Shown here: piece after piece, positions 49,120-61,500 of the stretch
Numbering within the stretch: position 1 is the stretch's first letter
How the letters are laid out: each line of letters begins with the position of its first letter
Assembly (NCBI RefSeq): GCF_000004195.4
Contig: NC_030683.2
Span: forward strand, 7,698,411 to 7,762,410
Direction: 5' to 3'
DNA: 64,000 nucleotides
DNA from: Xenopus tropicalis
Taxonomy: Eukaryota; Chordata; Amphibia; Anura; Pipidae
The notes under the pieces: generated by a model
What the model saw: only the letters and a program-made list of their open reading frames with translations
What the model was told of the DNA's origin: nothing
Database searches by the model: none
Program-made: the position numbers and the translations under genes

Positions 49120-49125
49120 TTTATT
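49120..49125 (-). terminator. Poly(A) signal of macroglobulin-like gene
   Basis: CCACCAATAAAAG on the minus strand, about 385 bases after the TAG at 49510. A GT-rich stretch (TGTGTTGTGCAG) follows roughly 30 bases later, as expected for a cleavage site. Confidence 0.6.
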
Positions 49126-49134
49126 GGTGGCTAC

Positions 49135-49355
49135 ACATTGACGGCAGCAGTAGAGATCTGGACCCCAGGGAATGCCCAATGTCTAGGTAAGAAGGCATGA
49201 AATGAAAGAATAACACCTTATGGGCAGAACGATTCCCAGAATTCCAAAGGCATAAATACAGGAGAACATGGGAATATGACCAGCTCCATGTTTGTGCCCC
49301 GAGGGCAGTACGGCTTGCAGCTTTGTTCAAGGATTTAATAGCCTCTAGTATTCCT
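49135..49355 (-). pseudogene. Possible thioester-domain remnant in the 3' UTR
   Basis: In the minus-strand 3' UTR, conceptual pieces LEAIKSLNK, YSHVLLYLCLWNSGNRSAHK and, after a frame change, HWAFP and STAAVNV follow the order of a stretch in the alpha-2-macroglobulin thioester domain (LESAWK, YTKALLAYAFALAGN, HWERP, SAEVEM). The match is weak and found by eye. It would mean that a late exon decayed into the UTR after a deletion. Confidence 0.25.
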
Positions 49356-49423
49356 AACTTCATTTAACCAACACAAGCAAATTAACCAAGGTTATAGTAA
49401 CCCCCCCCACACTAATATTAAAT

Positions 49424-49453
49424 GGGGTTGTTTATACTTCAATAAACAACCCC
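49424..49453 (-). other. 12-bp perfect hairpin in the 3' UTR
   Basis: GGGGTTGTTTAT is perfectly inverted as ATAAACAACCCC around a 6-base loop, about 57-86 bases after the stop codon on the transcript. No known regulatory family is recognised. Confidence 0.6.
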
Positions 49454-49509
49454 GGTTCCCAACTCTGGCTTTTCAATAAAGCCCTTCAGCAATCATGTTG
49501 TTCAGTACA

Positions 49510-52500
49510 CTACAGGGTGGAGGTGAAGTTGGATGGATAATTGGTCATCCCAAGTCCACTCTCCTCTGAAAGACAGAACATGGAAGCTTGCCATTGGCTG
49601 CTGGTGTCCGGGACTCGCAGGGTTACAGATGCTGAGCCGCTCTCACTGGCAGGAAGAATGAGAAGTCCCAATTAGAGTCAGGGTGAATGATTCCTGCATG
49701 TTGTGATGAAGCGCTAGAGCCACATTATATGTTATGGAGGTTACAAAGCTAGGTGGAATAATGCTGGGCATGGTGTTCCTCCTGCAGCTACAGTTGGCCC
49801 GTGTATGGCCACCTTAACTGTAGCAATGTCATTCCGTGGCCCAAGCTAGGGAATATCACAGGCCACAAATCACTGGAGAAAGCCTTCTACTCAACCCTCT
49901 AACTCAATGGCAGGCATTCAGTACAGGGCTCCCTTGTTCTTGGCAATGTGTTCTCTGCACCTTGCCCTGGATTTGTAAGCCCCAGATTACATCTGTGGTA
50001 TCCATCAATCATAATATTCCTTTTAAAGATTAGAACTTCAGTAACTACGGTATGAAATAGCAAATGTAAAGTTTGCTTCAGTTCTAATAATCCCTATAAT
50101 ATGAGGGAAGAAAACATCATTTTGCTTCTTTGTAGATACCTGGTAATGTGGGGAGCCTGTCCTTACGGAGGATTATAGACCGAAAATTAGGGGTCTTCAC
50201 AGAGAAAAGAACAAGAGCCACACAACTGAGGAACTGAACTTTCACATGAGGCAGAAAATGGGCCCAAGTCTGGGCAGATTCTCTTAATGTCTTTTAGAGG
50301 GGCCTGGATGAGTTCTTGATCAAGAAGAATATCCAAGGCCACAGTGATATCAAGATCAACAGTTATTTTGTGTGTGTATGTTACATAGGGTTGAAAAAAG
50401 ATCTATCAAGTCCATCAAGTTCAACCCTTCCAAGTAAACCCAGCACCCACAACCCATACTTACTTATATATACACTTACATACATAAACTATAAATACAA
50501 CCACTAGTACTAACTGTAGATATTAGTATGACAATAGCCTTGGATATTCTGATTGCTCAAGAACTCATCCATGCATGTGTCATTCTTGTATGTGCAAAGG
50601 GGGAGGTCATTTGGAGAGGTGGAACTTGATGGACAGTCATCTTTTTTTAACCCAAATTAAATAACCATTACCATTATCTAGATTCTGTATCAGAGACACT
50701 TACCCAACCATGACCACATCGAAACTCCAGATTTCAGGGAAAGCATATTTCAGTTTTGTGACTTTTGGGAATTGCTCTGCAAATGTGAAATAAATACAGA
50801 TCAGTTATGTATCTGCAAGTTCCTGCCATTAAATGGATCAAATGAAAAAAAAACATTTATAGAAAGGAAAGGGATATGAAACATATTGGCAGCAGGTACT
50901 TCCAAAAGGGTATGTTCCCTTAAGAACTGAACTTAGATACTATTTTATGGTGCAATAGCAAAGCATCGGAGCCTGTGGCAAATGCTCATAAAAGGTCCAA
51001 GCTGAGTGGCTAAAAAGAAATTGGCTTGAAAGTCTGAGGCATCACCAACTGGTGTGGAGGATAGTGAATACTCATTATCTATGATATACCAGCATTGATG
51101 CCACATGGAGGCCAGCGTCTTCCTGATGGCTGGAGAAGGTAAAGCCTACTGAGAAATAGAGTCCTTTCTCTGCTTGGTTAGTGGCTTTAGCTTCACCGAT
51201 AACATAAGGATTACATGGCACATATGGCATAATCTCTCATTGAGGACCCAAAGCTAGCCTACCGCTAAGTTCCGTGTAAGCCTTAATTAGTAATCACTGG
51301 GGACATAGGAATATAGTGCAAAGGCAAACAGAGCTCCACCATATATTGCACAAAGGAATATGCAGGGCCACAAGCAAGGCTGCCATCAGAAATAATGGAC
51401 TTGGGTTATTAGTCCGCTGCTTGCTCAGGCCCCCAGAAAGCTGGGACATGCCAGCAAAGTAAAATGGACCCTGAGTCTAAATTATGTCTAAATAGATTAA
51501 GTCCAACTATATCCCCTGATACACCAAGTCCAACCCAAACAGGTCACTGATCCACCCAAACCCTTCCATTCTGTGGCAAGCTTGGCCGTCTTGGGAATCT
51601 GCAAATCTTGATTATCGCTAGGTGTGAATGTCTCTGGGTTACCCATAGCAACAGGCAAAAGGTTAGAACGTCATATTAACTCATGGGGGACATTTATCAA
51701 AGTGGGAAATTAGAGCTCACCACAGAAAAATTTGCCCACTTTCTACTCATTTGTATGGGATTTTTAGAAGTGTGTTTAGAGTTCAACAATGGTGAACTCT
51801 ACCTTTCACCCATGAATAAATACGCGTCTGACAATGTCATAGAAATGAATAGAAAGTGGGGACATATTTCTGTAGTAATTCTTAATTTCACACTTTGATA
51901 AAACTGACCCATCATATTGAGTGCTTCATTCATAATTAAGTGGAGGTACCATACGTAGCACTCCGTATCAGTGGAATCCATGCAAAGTGTACTTTATATA
52001 AGCGTTGGTGATACACAAAGTAGCTCAAAACATGTTACCCTCAAATGTATTGTAATGATGTTTCTTATATTTTGTGTTATGGAGCATCATCCTCTGCCTA
52101 AAGAAATACCCTCTGGACCTTCTTAGGTCGCCACATATCCAAGGTCTCTGCAGGGATGTGTTTGTAGCAAAAATTAAGCCAGCGTTCTAAATGAAAGGGA
52201 AACAGAACATAAATATTAAGTGACAATAGAGCGCATTACAGTTCACTAGAGGGGGATTCCTAAGTTTTCTGCTGGGGCATGTTTATAAAGGGGTATCGGC
52301 AGTAGCTGAACTGCAAAAGAGCCGTTGACATGTGTTCTCTACTTGACCCAGCAGTAGCAGCACATCAGATCTATGATATGAGACCTTCTCTCTACAATGA
52401 TGTGCTCTCATCATCTCTTGGCACCCAACTCTTGCCACACTTACCCAGTTAAATCCAGCCTTGGCACACTAGCTCAACTTGCTACCTCAGAAGATGTTCT

Positions 52501-55500
52501 CCATAAGTTGAAAGTGAGTGAAGAAAGCCACAAACTGACCCTGACCGCCCCCACATCAAGCCCATGCTTTCCTGCTACAAACAAGCTGTTCCATTAGCGA
52601 AACTGCTGTACTTTTCTTCTTCCATCTCCGACCTACCTTTTTAATCGCCATACTTGGATGCAACATCTAACTACCTTCTGTGCCACCTCCTCCACCCATT
52701 ACTGTAACTGCTTAAGCCCTTGCTCAAAACAGATCACATTAGACTCAGTGTCCAATGACAATATCAACAGAACTTGCAATACAGTGACATCTACTTTACA
52801 CTCTTTTTACAGTAAATGAAGTACAATTGGTCTGCTCCCACCCCACCATCTGCTCCCTTGACCCTGTACCTTCTCACGTCCTTCACCCAAGTTCTGATAC
52901 ACTCAGCCCTTCACTTGCCCATATACTTAACTTTTCACTTTCTGCAGGTACTTTTCTATCTTCATACAAACCAGTACTAATCTTTATCCTTAAAAAAACC
53001 CTGACCCCAGCTCTCCTACCAACTATTGTCCAGTTTCACTACTCCAAACTGTTGGAAAGGCTTTTTTTAACTGCCTCGGCCAGTATCACACTCACAGCTC
53101 CATGCTTGATCCTCTGCAAACTGGCTTCTGCCCAACACACTCAGCAAAATCTGCACTCGCCAAAATAACAGTGATCTTCTCTTGGCAAAGTCTAAAGGAC
53201 ATTATGGAATATTTGTCCTTCTAGATCTCTTCAAAACCTTTGACAATGTTGACCACCCACTCCTCTTAAACATTTCTCTAACTTTACCTCATCCTAGGAA
53301 AACATATACAGATTTTGGACTTCAATACCACCTTTATGCTGATGATGCCCAACTCTACCATTCTACTTTTGACCTCTCTTCTTATGTCCTTTCCCAAGTT
53401 AAACATTGCCTTTCTGCTATCTCCTTGGATGTTACAGCACCACCTGAATCTCTCTAAACCAGAATGTATCATATTTCCACATACATCTTACCCCTTATTT
53501 CAGGTTTCACTCACACTTTACAACATCACCTTACAATCAGCCACACAGGGGCGCTGCCTAGGAATTATCTTTGACACCCGTTTGTCTTTTACACCATACT
53601 GTACTTCCAAACACTTGCTAAGTCCTGTCGCTTTCATGTGCGCAACATTGGCTGTATACAACTAAATGTCATTTCCTGCCATGACTACTGTAACTTAATC
53701 CTTGCAGGTGTCCCAATATATCGTTTTTCGCAACTCCAATCTGTAAAAAACTCTGCTGATTCAACTATCTCATCACTCCACATCAGATTCTCCACTATGC
53801 ACATCCCTCACTGGCTCCCAGTCACCTCTAGAATTGACTCTGTCGCCAACTGCACAATTCTATCAGGCTTCTTCCTGTTTCCTGAACTTGAGCCATGAGC
53901 TATCAGACTACAACCTCATGCCTATTTGCCCCTTACATGCCCAGATAACCAGTTTGCCCGGATCCCCCTCCACAGCTGATTTTATTCTGGGTGGATTCTA
54001 TAGTATTGTGTCATCTACTAACACAGAAACATTGCTTTTAATGCCTGCCCTGAGTCATGAATGGATGAAATCAAAGTAGACCCAATACAGAACCCTGAGT
54101 CCATCAGCCATTTCTCTATCCCTGTACAAACCACCTTCTGGACATAGAGTGAAGGGCAATTATCTGCCCAACGATAGCCTGTATTAATATTTACAAAATG
54201 CTTACTTGGAAGTCAAAATAAGCAGATCCTTCCCTATAAAATAACACAGAATCAGATCCATTGCCTTCAATGCATGGTGTTTCCGGCTCCTCTGGAACAA
54301 GATGGTTCTGCATAAACCCAATTTCCTGATTATACAGAGCATATTCCAACTGAAACAGAAAAGAGCAAAGTAGCTGAACTGAAACTGATCATTTGTTTCT
54401 TTTTTTAAGCACATTCACAGGCCAATTAGATGTTAGGACATGGCTGCTGATACAGTGAGGGATAGAACAGTGGGGCTTATTATTAAAGCAGGGCTGCTTT
54501 ATTAGAAGGACGAAAGGCGCATTTGACCCATCATGACCTTTGTCTTAGTCCAACGTGCCACAAAGTAGAAATCAAGTGCACGTGTTCTTTGTATGGTTGG
54601 GTCAGAGTTGGGTATACTTGGGTCAGAGTTGGGTATAGCTGGGTCAGAGTTGGGTCAGGGTTGGGTCAGAGTTGTGTAGGGTTGGGTCAGAGTTGGGTAG
54701 GGTTGGGTCAGAGTTGGGTAGGGTTGGGTCAGAGTTGGGTAGGGTTGGGTAAGAGTTGGGTAGGGTCAGAGTTGAGTTGGGTAGGGTTGGGTCAGAGAAA
54801 TACATTAAATTTGTTTTATTTAAGAGCCAAAGTAAGCAGCACAGCGATGCAGTAATTAGCACTGTGGCCTGGGGGTCCACAAGTTCTCCATGTAGTTAAA
54901 TGGGTTTTCTCTGGGCACTTTAGTTCCCTCCCACACTCCCATACAGGCAAGTAAACTGGCTACTAATAAAATGAATAACTCTAGTGTGTGTAAATGTAAC
55001 AGGGACTTTGACTGTAAGCTCCAGTGCAGCAGGGACAGATTTACACCACACACAAAGTGCTACAGAATACGTTGCTGATCCTTAAAGATAATCACGACAA
55101 TGAACATTTGCTCCTATTTTAGTGCCAAGTCCCTAGTGTAACAAACGTTACATTTCTCCATGCCGCACCTCCTCAGCTGTGATTTGCCCCTTATTATTAT
55201 GTAGAAGAATGCTGGAGTCAATGATCTGGAGGCCACACAGGGATCCGGGGTCGGCTTTTAGCATCAGGTAGACATCAGATCCAGGAGCCCCTTCAGATGC
55301 CGAGAAGCTCAGGGAAACCTTAGAAGAAAACAACAAGGAACAAAGGAAAATAACATTAAATAAGTCGTTCTGTTGTACATTTATGGCCTCTCACTAACAG
55401 AGAAGCCATTTCCCAAAATATAATGTAATGAAACTTATGCATAAATTCATTTTACTGAGAAAGTATGTAGGTAACACAACTTCAAATGTTCTTGGCTTCC

Positions 55501-58500
55501 ACCTTCTAATATGTTCTAATGATAAGCGCCCAAACCAAAACTTTGGCTTCTGTCATACTGTGACCCATAACAACATCCATTACTTAGAACCCAGCGCTAC
55601 CTACAGGATGTCCCTGCCCAACTAGGACTAGACCAGCCGCAGCTCCCTGGGTATCAGGTAAGAGGTTATAATTATTGGGGACTGCCTAACATTAAGCCTG
55701 ACCACTTGAGTCCCTACTGGCACATAACACCGCAGGCTACTAACCCTTCTGGCCTCCTCTTTGAAACCTGGTTGCTCTGCTACCCCAAATCCTGCCTCTA
55801 ACTTCTAGAGCCAGCTATTAAAGAAGATGTTCTTACATTGTCTTCTCCTGAGACCTAGCTCCACCTCAGGCTCTTCTGGAACCAACCACCCCTTCCACCA
55901 AGTAGAAATCCACAGAAAAAGTCCAAGCACATGGTGAGTTTTTTTGCTTTGCAGGCCAAATACTGAACTGTCAGGAAGGTACTTTGGATTAAGGAAACAA
56001 CTCCTCCTCCCAACTGTAAAACAGGACCAGCTCTTAGCTGTCTAAACCATTATGGAGACTGAATAGAGGTGTGCAAAACCTTTATCCTACTGTATATACA
56101 CCATGAATCTTTAGATTGTGAGGGAAACCAGAGCGATTGCATCTGACACAGACCATTATCATCACCACTTATACTACTGCTGCTCCAGGGAGGAGAATGG
56201 GGCAGAAGCAAGATTCTCACTTGGACAATAACCGCAAATTGACTTTAACTGAAAACATCAGAAAGCATCTGAATGAAATTGCCCATAATACTGTATAAGG
56301 GATTGAATGCCAAGAAGAAACCATCAAAGTCAAGATCACTGTATTTGTCCCCATTTTTTTCTCACTTACCTGGTGTTTCAAGCACTTCTCCATGTTAAGA
56401 TGAGCAATGCCGGTTATAACCTCTGCCTGCAGCATGCTGTATACCACAATATTGATTCTGGGGCTATACTGGGAAGGCATAGTCAGACTGAGGGAGAAGT
56501 TGCCACACCGAGCTGCCAGAGGGGAACATTAAAGGCACATGAGCTGGAAACCAATGACCATTCCTTGTTAGTCATTCCAGGATAAAAGAGGCTCTCCTTC
56601 CTACTTGTCACCATTTGTGTCTGGTTACTACGTTCTTCATGAAAAGGTAACCAGCAGATAACTGATACCTACTATGTGACCTGCCAATGAATCATATCAG
56701 CCTTCTGTCCAAGAACATGTGACTTAAATATACTCACTCATGTTCACATCCACCAAGACTTCACCAAATGTCACATTCTTGTCTTGTTCTGTTGCCCTAA
56801 GGCAGGGCAGCTCTGCCAGAAAAGAAATAAAGACAATCACACGAGTTAACACTAGATTCACTAGGCCTGCGCAAATTTATGTAATTTACTTAATGATCCG
56901 CTCACCTGGTGAGGTCACCAAGCGAGCGGATCCTCTCCCGATATCCCCACCTATGGGTGGGCGATATTGGGGGAAGTTAGGCTAATTCAGTCATTTGGCC
57001 CTGGGGCCAAATGATCGAATTATAACGACTGTTTATGGCGCAGTCAGATCGGGGGCCGCATGGGCTCGGTAATTTTTTTAACCTGCCCGATTTCAGGGCA
57101 GATATTGGTTGGGCAGGCCAGTCGTTGGTGCCCCTACATGGGCCGATAAACTGCCGAATCGTTCTAAGGGACAGATATCGGCAGCTACAATCGGCCAGTG
57201 TATGGGGACCTTTACATGATATACATTTCCCAGTGCCAGAACCTCACTGTCCCCCAAGCAATACAACTTACAGGAAAACTAAACATTCTGAGCAGCAACT
57301 TTACCGACAGATCGTTGATATGTGACCTATCAAATAATTATATCAAATTATCATTGTGTCCTAGAGAACAAGAACACGTGGCCTGTATATACTCACTGTC
57401 ACTGACATCCACCGAGTGTTCCCCAGAGCTCACAATCTTGCCTCGTGACACCATCTGTAGCGGCAAAGAGAAGTTACTGTACCTGCATGTTGTCCCCGTC
57501 CGACACCCAGCACCAGAAGGCCACACACATGTGTCTCCCATTTCCTGGGGTGCAGGGTATTGGGTGCACAAGTACAAGAAGACTTGGAGGAATAGGGCAG
57601 GGCTGGGGGCACAGGAGGTTGGTTTAGGAGAAGAGGAGACTCTCACTTAAGTGGCACAAACATGTTCTATGGGTGTTTGAATTAGACAAGCACATAGTAG
57701 AGTTGAAGTCAAGGATCTGACTGATCACCATAGGCTGTTTCCAGGTCGCTCTTTGATCCCTGACCCATTGTTTATTAACAACACCACCCCCTATCACATG
57801 CAAGCCTCAGCCAATCCCAGTGTAACACCAAGAAGGGAACATTGTTACATACAGAGATACCCAGAACCTAAAGTCACCACTATACTAGGTGGGTCCCGAC
57901 CTTCATGTAATTTCTAGTTCTCCCATCACTCACCAGGAAGTAAAAAGAGATGTTTCTGACTCCGCCTCCCAGTCCCTCAGGGCTGAGCAAGTAACGCACT
58001 GGGATGTCATAGGTTTTCCCGCAGCTCAGCTCCTTTTGGGGATAATCCACCTGAATATAGCTTCCCGTGAGAGAGTAGAACCGGTCTGCTATAATATAAT
58101 CAAGGGGATCATCTAACCTTTCCGGCCTGGATTCCTCTCCTGGACCCTTATAATTTGCCTAGGAAGGAAGGAGACAGACTTAAAAGTCAGCAACACCGGC
58201 CTTTATAATTACTTTGAGTGATTAATTGATACACCTCTTCTGGTTGTTAGGGGTCACTGAACCTGGCAACCAAATAAAACCAGACTGACTGTGAGGGTTC
58301 AGTGTTACCTTATTTGTAATATGTTTATCTTCTTCGTCCATTCTGCCTTACAAACAGGTGTCTCGTTGGTAGAGTTAATAAAGCTTGATAAAAGGTCTTA
58401 TGTGACCTGAAACGTTGCTGCTGTTGTTGTTTGCCCCAAAAAACTTTGCAATAAAGGCATTTTAATCTACAAAGACAAGAGGTGCTGTTCCTGTTCTTCT

Positions 58501-61500
58501 GTACCGGGTTAATAAACCCTAGCAACTATATCCCGTAGAAGATGAAATTCCCAAAAAATGAAAATACTTCAAAATGAAGCAAAAAATGAAGACTAACTGC
58601 AATATACAGGTAACTCTCACCGAGATGAAAAGATAAGAACTATCATATGTGGCCATGTCGATTTCATACTGAGCTTTGCCTTCCGCGTCGGTGGTCAGAT
58701 TTTGGACGTTCTCGTAATTAATTTCTAGCTCAATCACTTCGTTCTTCATGGGCTTCAACTCACGGTCCCACAACGTCATCTAGAAACACAGATAAAGAAG
58801 GTTTGGGCCCAGGGAAAGGCAGCGCTGAGTGCTATTGGGGCTCCCATTGCTGTTCCCTGTGGGACAGATCAGAGGGGCCAATGTATCTGGGATTGATCCT
58901 TGGGCAGATACTTCCATCCCATGGCTGATAGCTCAGACTCTTTTCTGGGGAAAGCCCCACTGAGGTAGAAAAGGATTTAGGCCCCGTAGCTCACATCAAG
59001 GTTACAGATATAGAAACATTATTCATCATTAAATGGCTGCATTTACCCAAAGTTCCAAGAATATCTTAAATAGCAAATGTCTTCCACTTGGCTCAAACGT
59101 GTATCTAGGAGACCATTATCCCCATATATCTTCCTAACTTGCCTACAGGCTGGGTCCTTAAGCCACAGCTCCAGGCTCCATTGTATGGAAATCAATTTAT
59201 GGTATTTTATGGGGAATCCCTATGTGCCATAGTTTTATGGTATCTCTCTGTACAGGCTATAAGCAAACTTAGGGGGCTGTTCCTGCTGAATTGTGCTTAG
59301 TACAAGGGAATCCCTATGTGCCATAGTTCTATGGTCTCTCTCTGTACAGGCTATGAGCAAACTTAGGGGGCTGTTCCTGCTGAATTGTGCTTAGTACAAG
59401 GGAATCCCTATGTGCCATAGTTCTATGGTATCTCTCTGTACAGGCTATGAGCAAACTTAGGGGGCTGTTCCTGCTGAATTGTGCTTAGTACAGGGGAATC
59501 CCTATGTGCCATAGTTTTATGGTATCTCTCTGTACAGGCTATGAGCAAACTTAGGGGGCTGTTCCTGCTGAATTGTGCTTAGTACAGGGGAATCCCTATG
59601 CTTTGTTTGTACAGACTGTTAATAAATACCTGAGTTCTTGAGCTATTATAATAATGGCAAACCCACTAAACATCTAAGTTTAACCCCTTCTGGGTCCCAC
59701 CAAGGGGATTATAATACAATGGTCTGTACATTTAAATGCCAGTAGAACAGAGTAGAACTTACTCCAACAACGTAAGGAATCCCCGGCTTCAACGACGGCA
59801 GAACTTCAGGGTCAAATGTAACTTTAGGAGATTGAGGTAAAGTTTCTGCAATAAAGGATCAACAAACAGATGAATAAACCAAACAGGATAGAAGTCCTGC
59901 CCTGCTTTATGGCTGAGATCCCGCTATCTCTAAATATTATTTTTTTAAAAATAGGGTTATAATATCCCTGTATATATAAATGATGACAGTGCAGACATCT
60001 GAAAAGGCTTTGAACCGATTTTTAATTCCCTATCAAAATTCCTTTTACCTGCGGCCTCCTCTTTCACAGTGATGTTGAGTTTCTGATCCACATAATGTCC
60101 TATCAAATCCAATGGGAGTTCGTTCAGGTTAAGTACTTTGCTAAACGTCCCACTGGAATCCGTCTGCAGAAAAGATTTTATTATATGTTTGATGAATCAG
60201 AATCCCCCCATCCTTATCCTCCCATCCTTGTATGGCGCAACACTTGCTGTGCCAGTTATCCTATAGTTCCACCTAAACCCCCCCATTGCTCAGTGCGCCC
60301 CACAGTATGGGAACCCTTTCCCCCCTCTGCACATTGAGTCCCCGTATCCTTTTCGCTTGGTGACCCAGTCTGGTTCCGGGTGAGTTCAAGACTGTGAATC
60401 CTGTAGAACAGGGATCCCCAACCTTTCTTACTCGGGAGCCACAGTCAAATGTAAAAAGACTTGGGGAGCAACACAAGCACCATAAAAGTTCATGGATGAG
60501 CCAAATAAGGGCTATGATTGGCTATTAGGGGCCTCTATGCACCCTATCAGCTTACAGGGGGCTTTATTTGGTAGGAAATCTTGTTTTTATTCAGCCAAAA
60601 CTTGCCCCCAAGTCAGGAATTCAAACATAACTCCCTGGTTTGGGGGCACTGAGAGCAACATCCAAGGGGTTGGGGAGCGACATGTTGCCCCTGAGCCACT
60701 GGTTGGGGATCCCTAATGTAGTAGAACCACTGAGAGTTTACAAGTAAATATAAGTCTGCCACACAAGGTTTACTTTTCCTTTAAGACAGGAATGAGAGAA
60801 TAATATTTTGGGAAAATGATACAATAAACTCACTTCTCCTGTGATATTGATACAAACATCATTGTCTCCTGGATGGACAAGTCCGAATTTGGTGCAAAGG
60901 CTGCCGCTGAGCCGCCCTGGGACCCCCTGCCCATTGGGGCCTCTGTAACAGAGAACGTAAAAGGTAACGGTGAATATAATACAGTGTGTCTGTCAGGCTG
61001 TGAGGTTACACAGGGAAAGCCAACTGTACTGAGGGCAAACACGGGGGCAACAGGGGAATCACTTACCCGGCACTGACACTGACCGACATGTTGTTCTTTA
61101 GAAATATTTCCTTGGGAACGTCCACAGTCAGCTGGAATCTGGGCAACTCTGTGAGTAAATCCCATAATCAAAAACAGATACTTTTTTACAAGGAAGGAAA
61201 GTTGGAGTGGGAGGGAAGGGGGCAAGTAGGTTATGGTTTTTATTACTTGCAAAATGCAGAACAGTGGAACTGACACTACTTTCATTTTACCGCTGATCCC
61301 CCCTTCTCAGTTCTTCAGAGCAATTGTTGGAGGAATAGAAGTCACTTACAGTAGTCAAATTCCTGGTTACATTTATACTAGACTGCCTGTATAGTGATCT
61401 CCTCCTAATCTGTAAGCCTGAGACATAAACAGCAACTGGGGGAAGGTGCAACTCAGGGCATCAAGGTGATACCAGAGTGCTTAGCTGTTATAATTGTACA

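Noticed and set aside
57198..57650. Plus-strand ORFs of 150 and 102 codons on opposite strands
   Set aside because: They overlap a macroglobulin-like exon and a MITE in antisense and have no support of their own.
60830..61285. 151-codon minus-strand ORF
   Set aside because: It reads the 60834-60942 exon in the wrong frame and runs through an intron.
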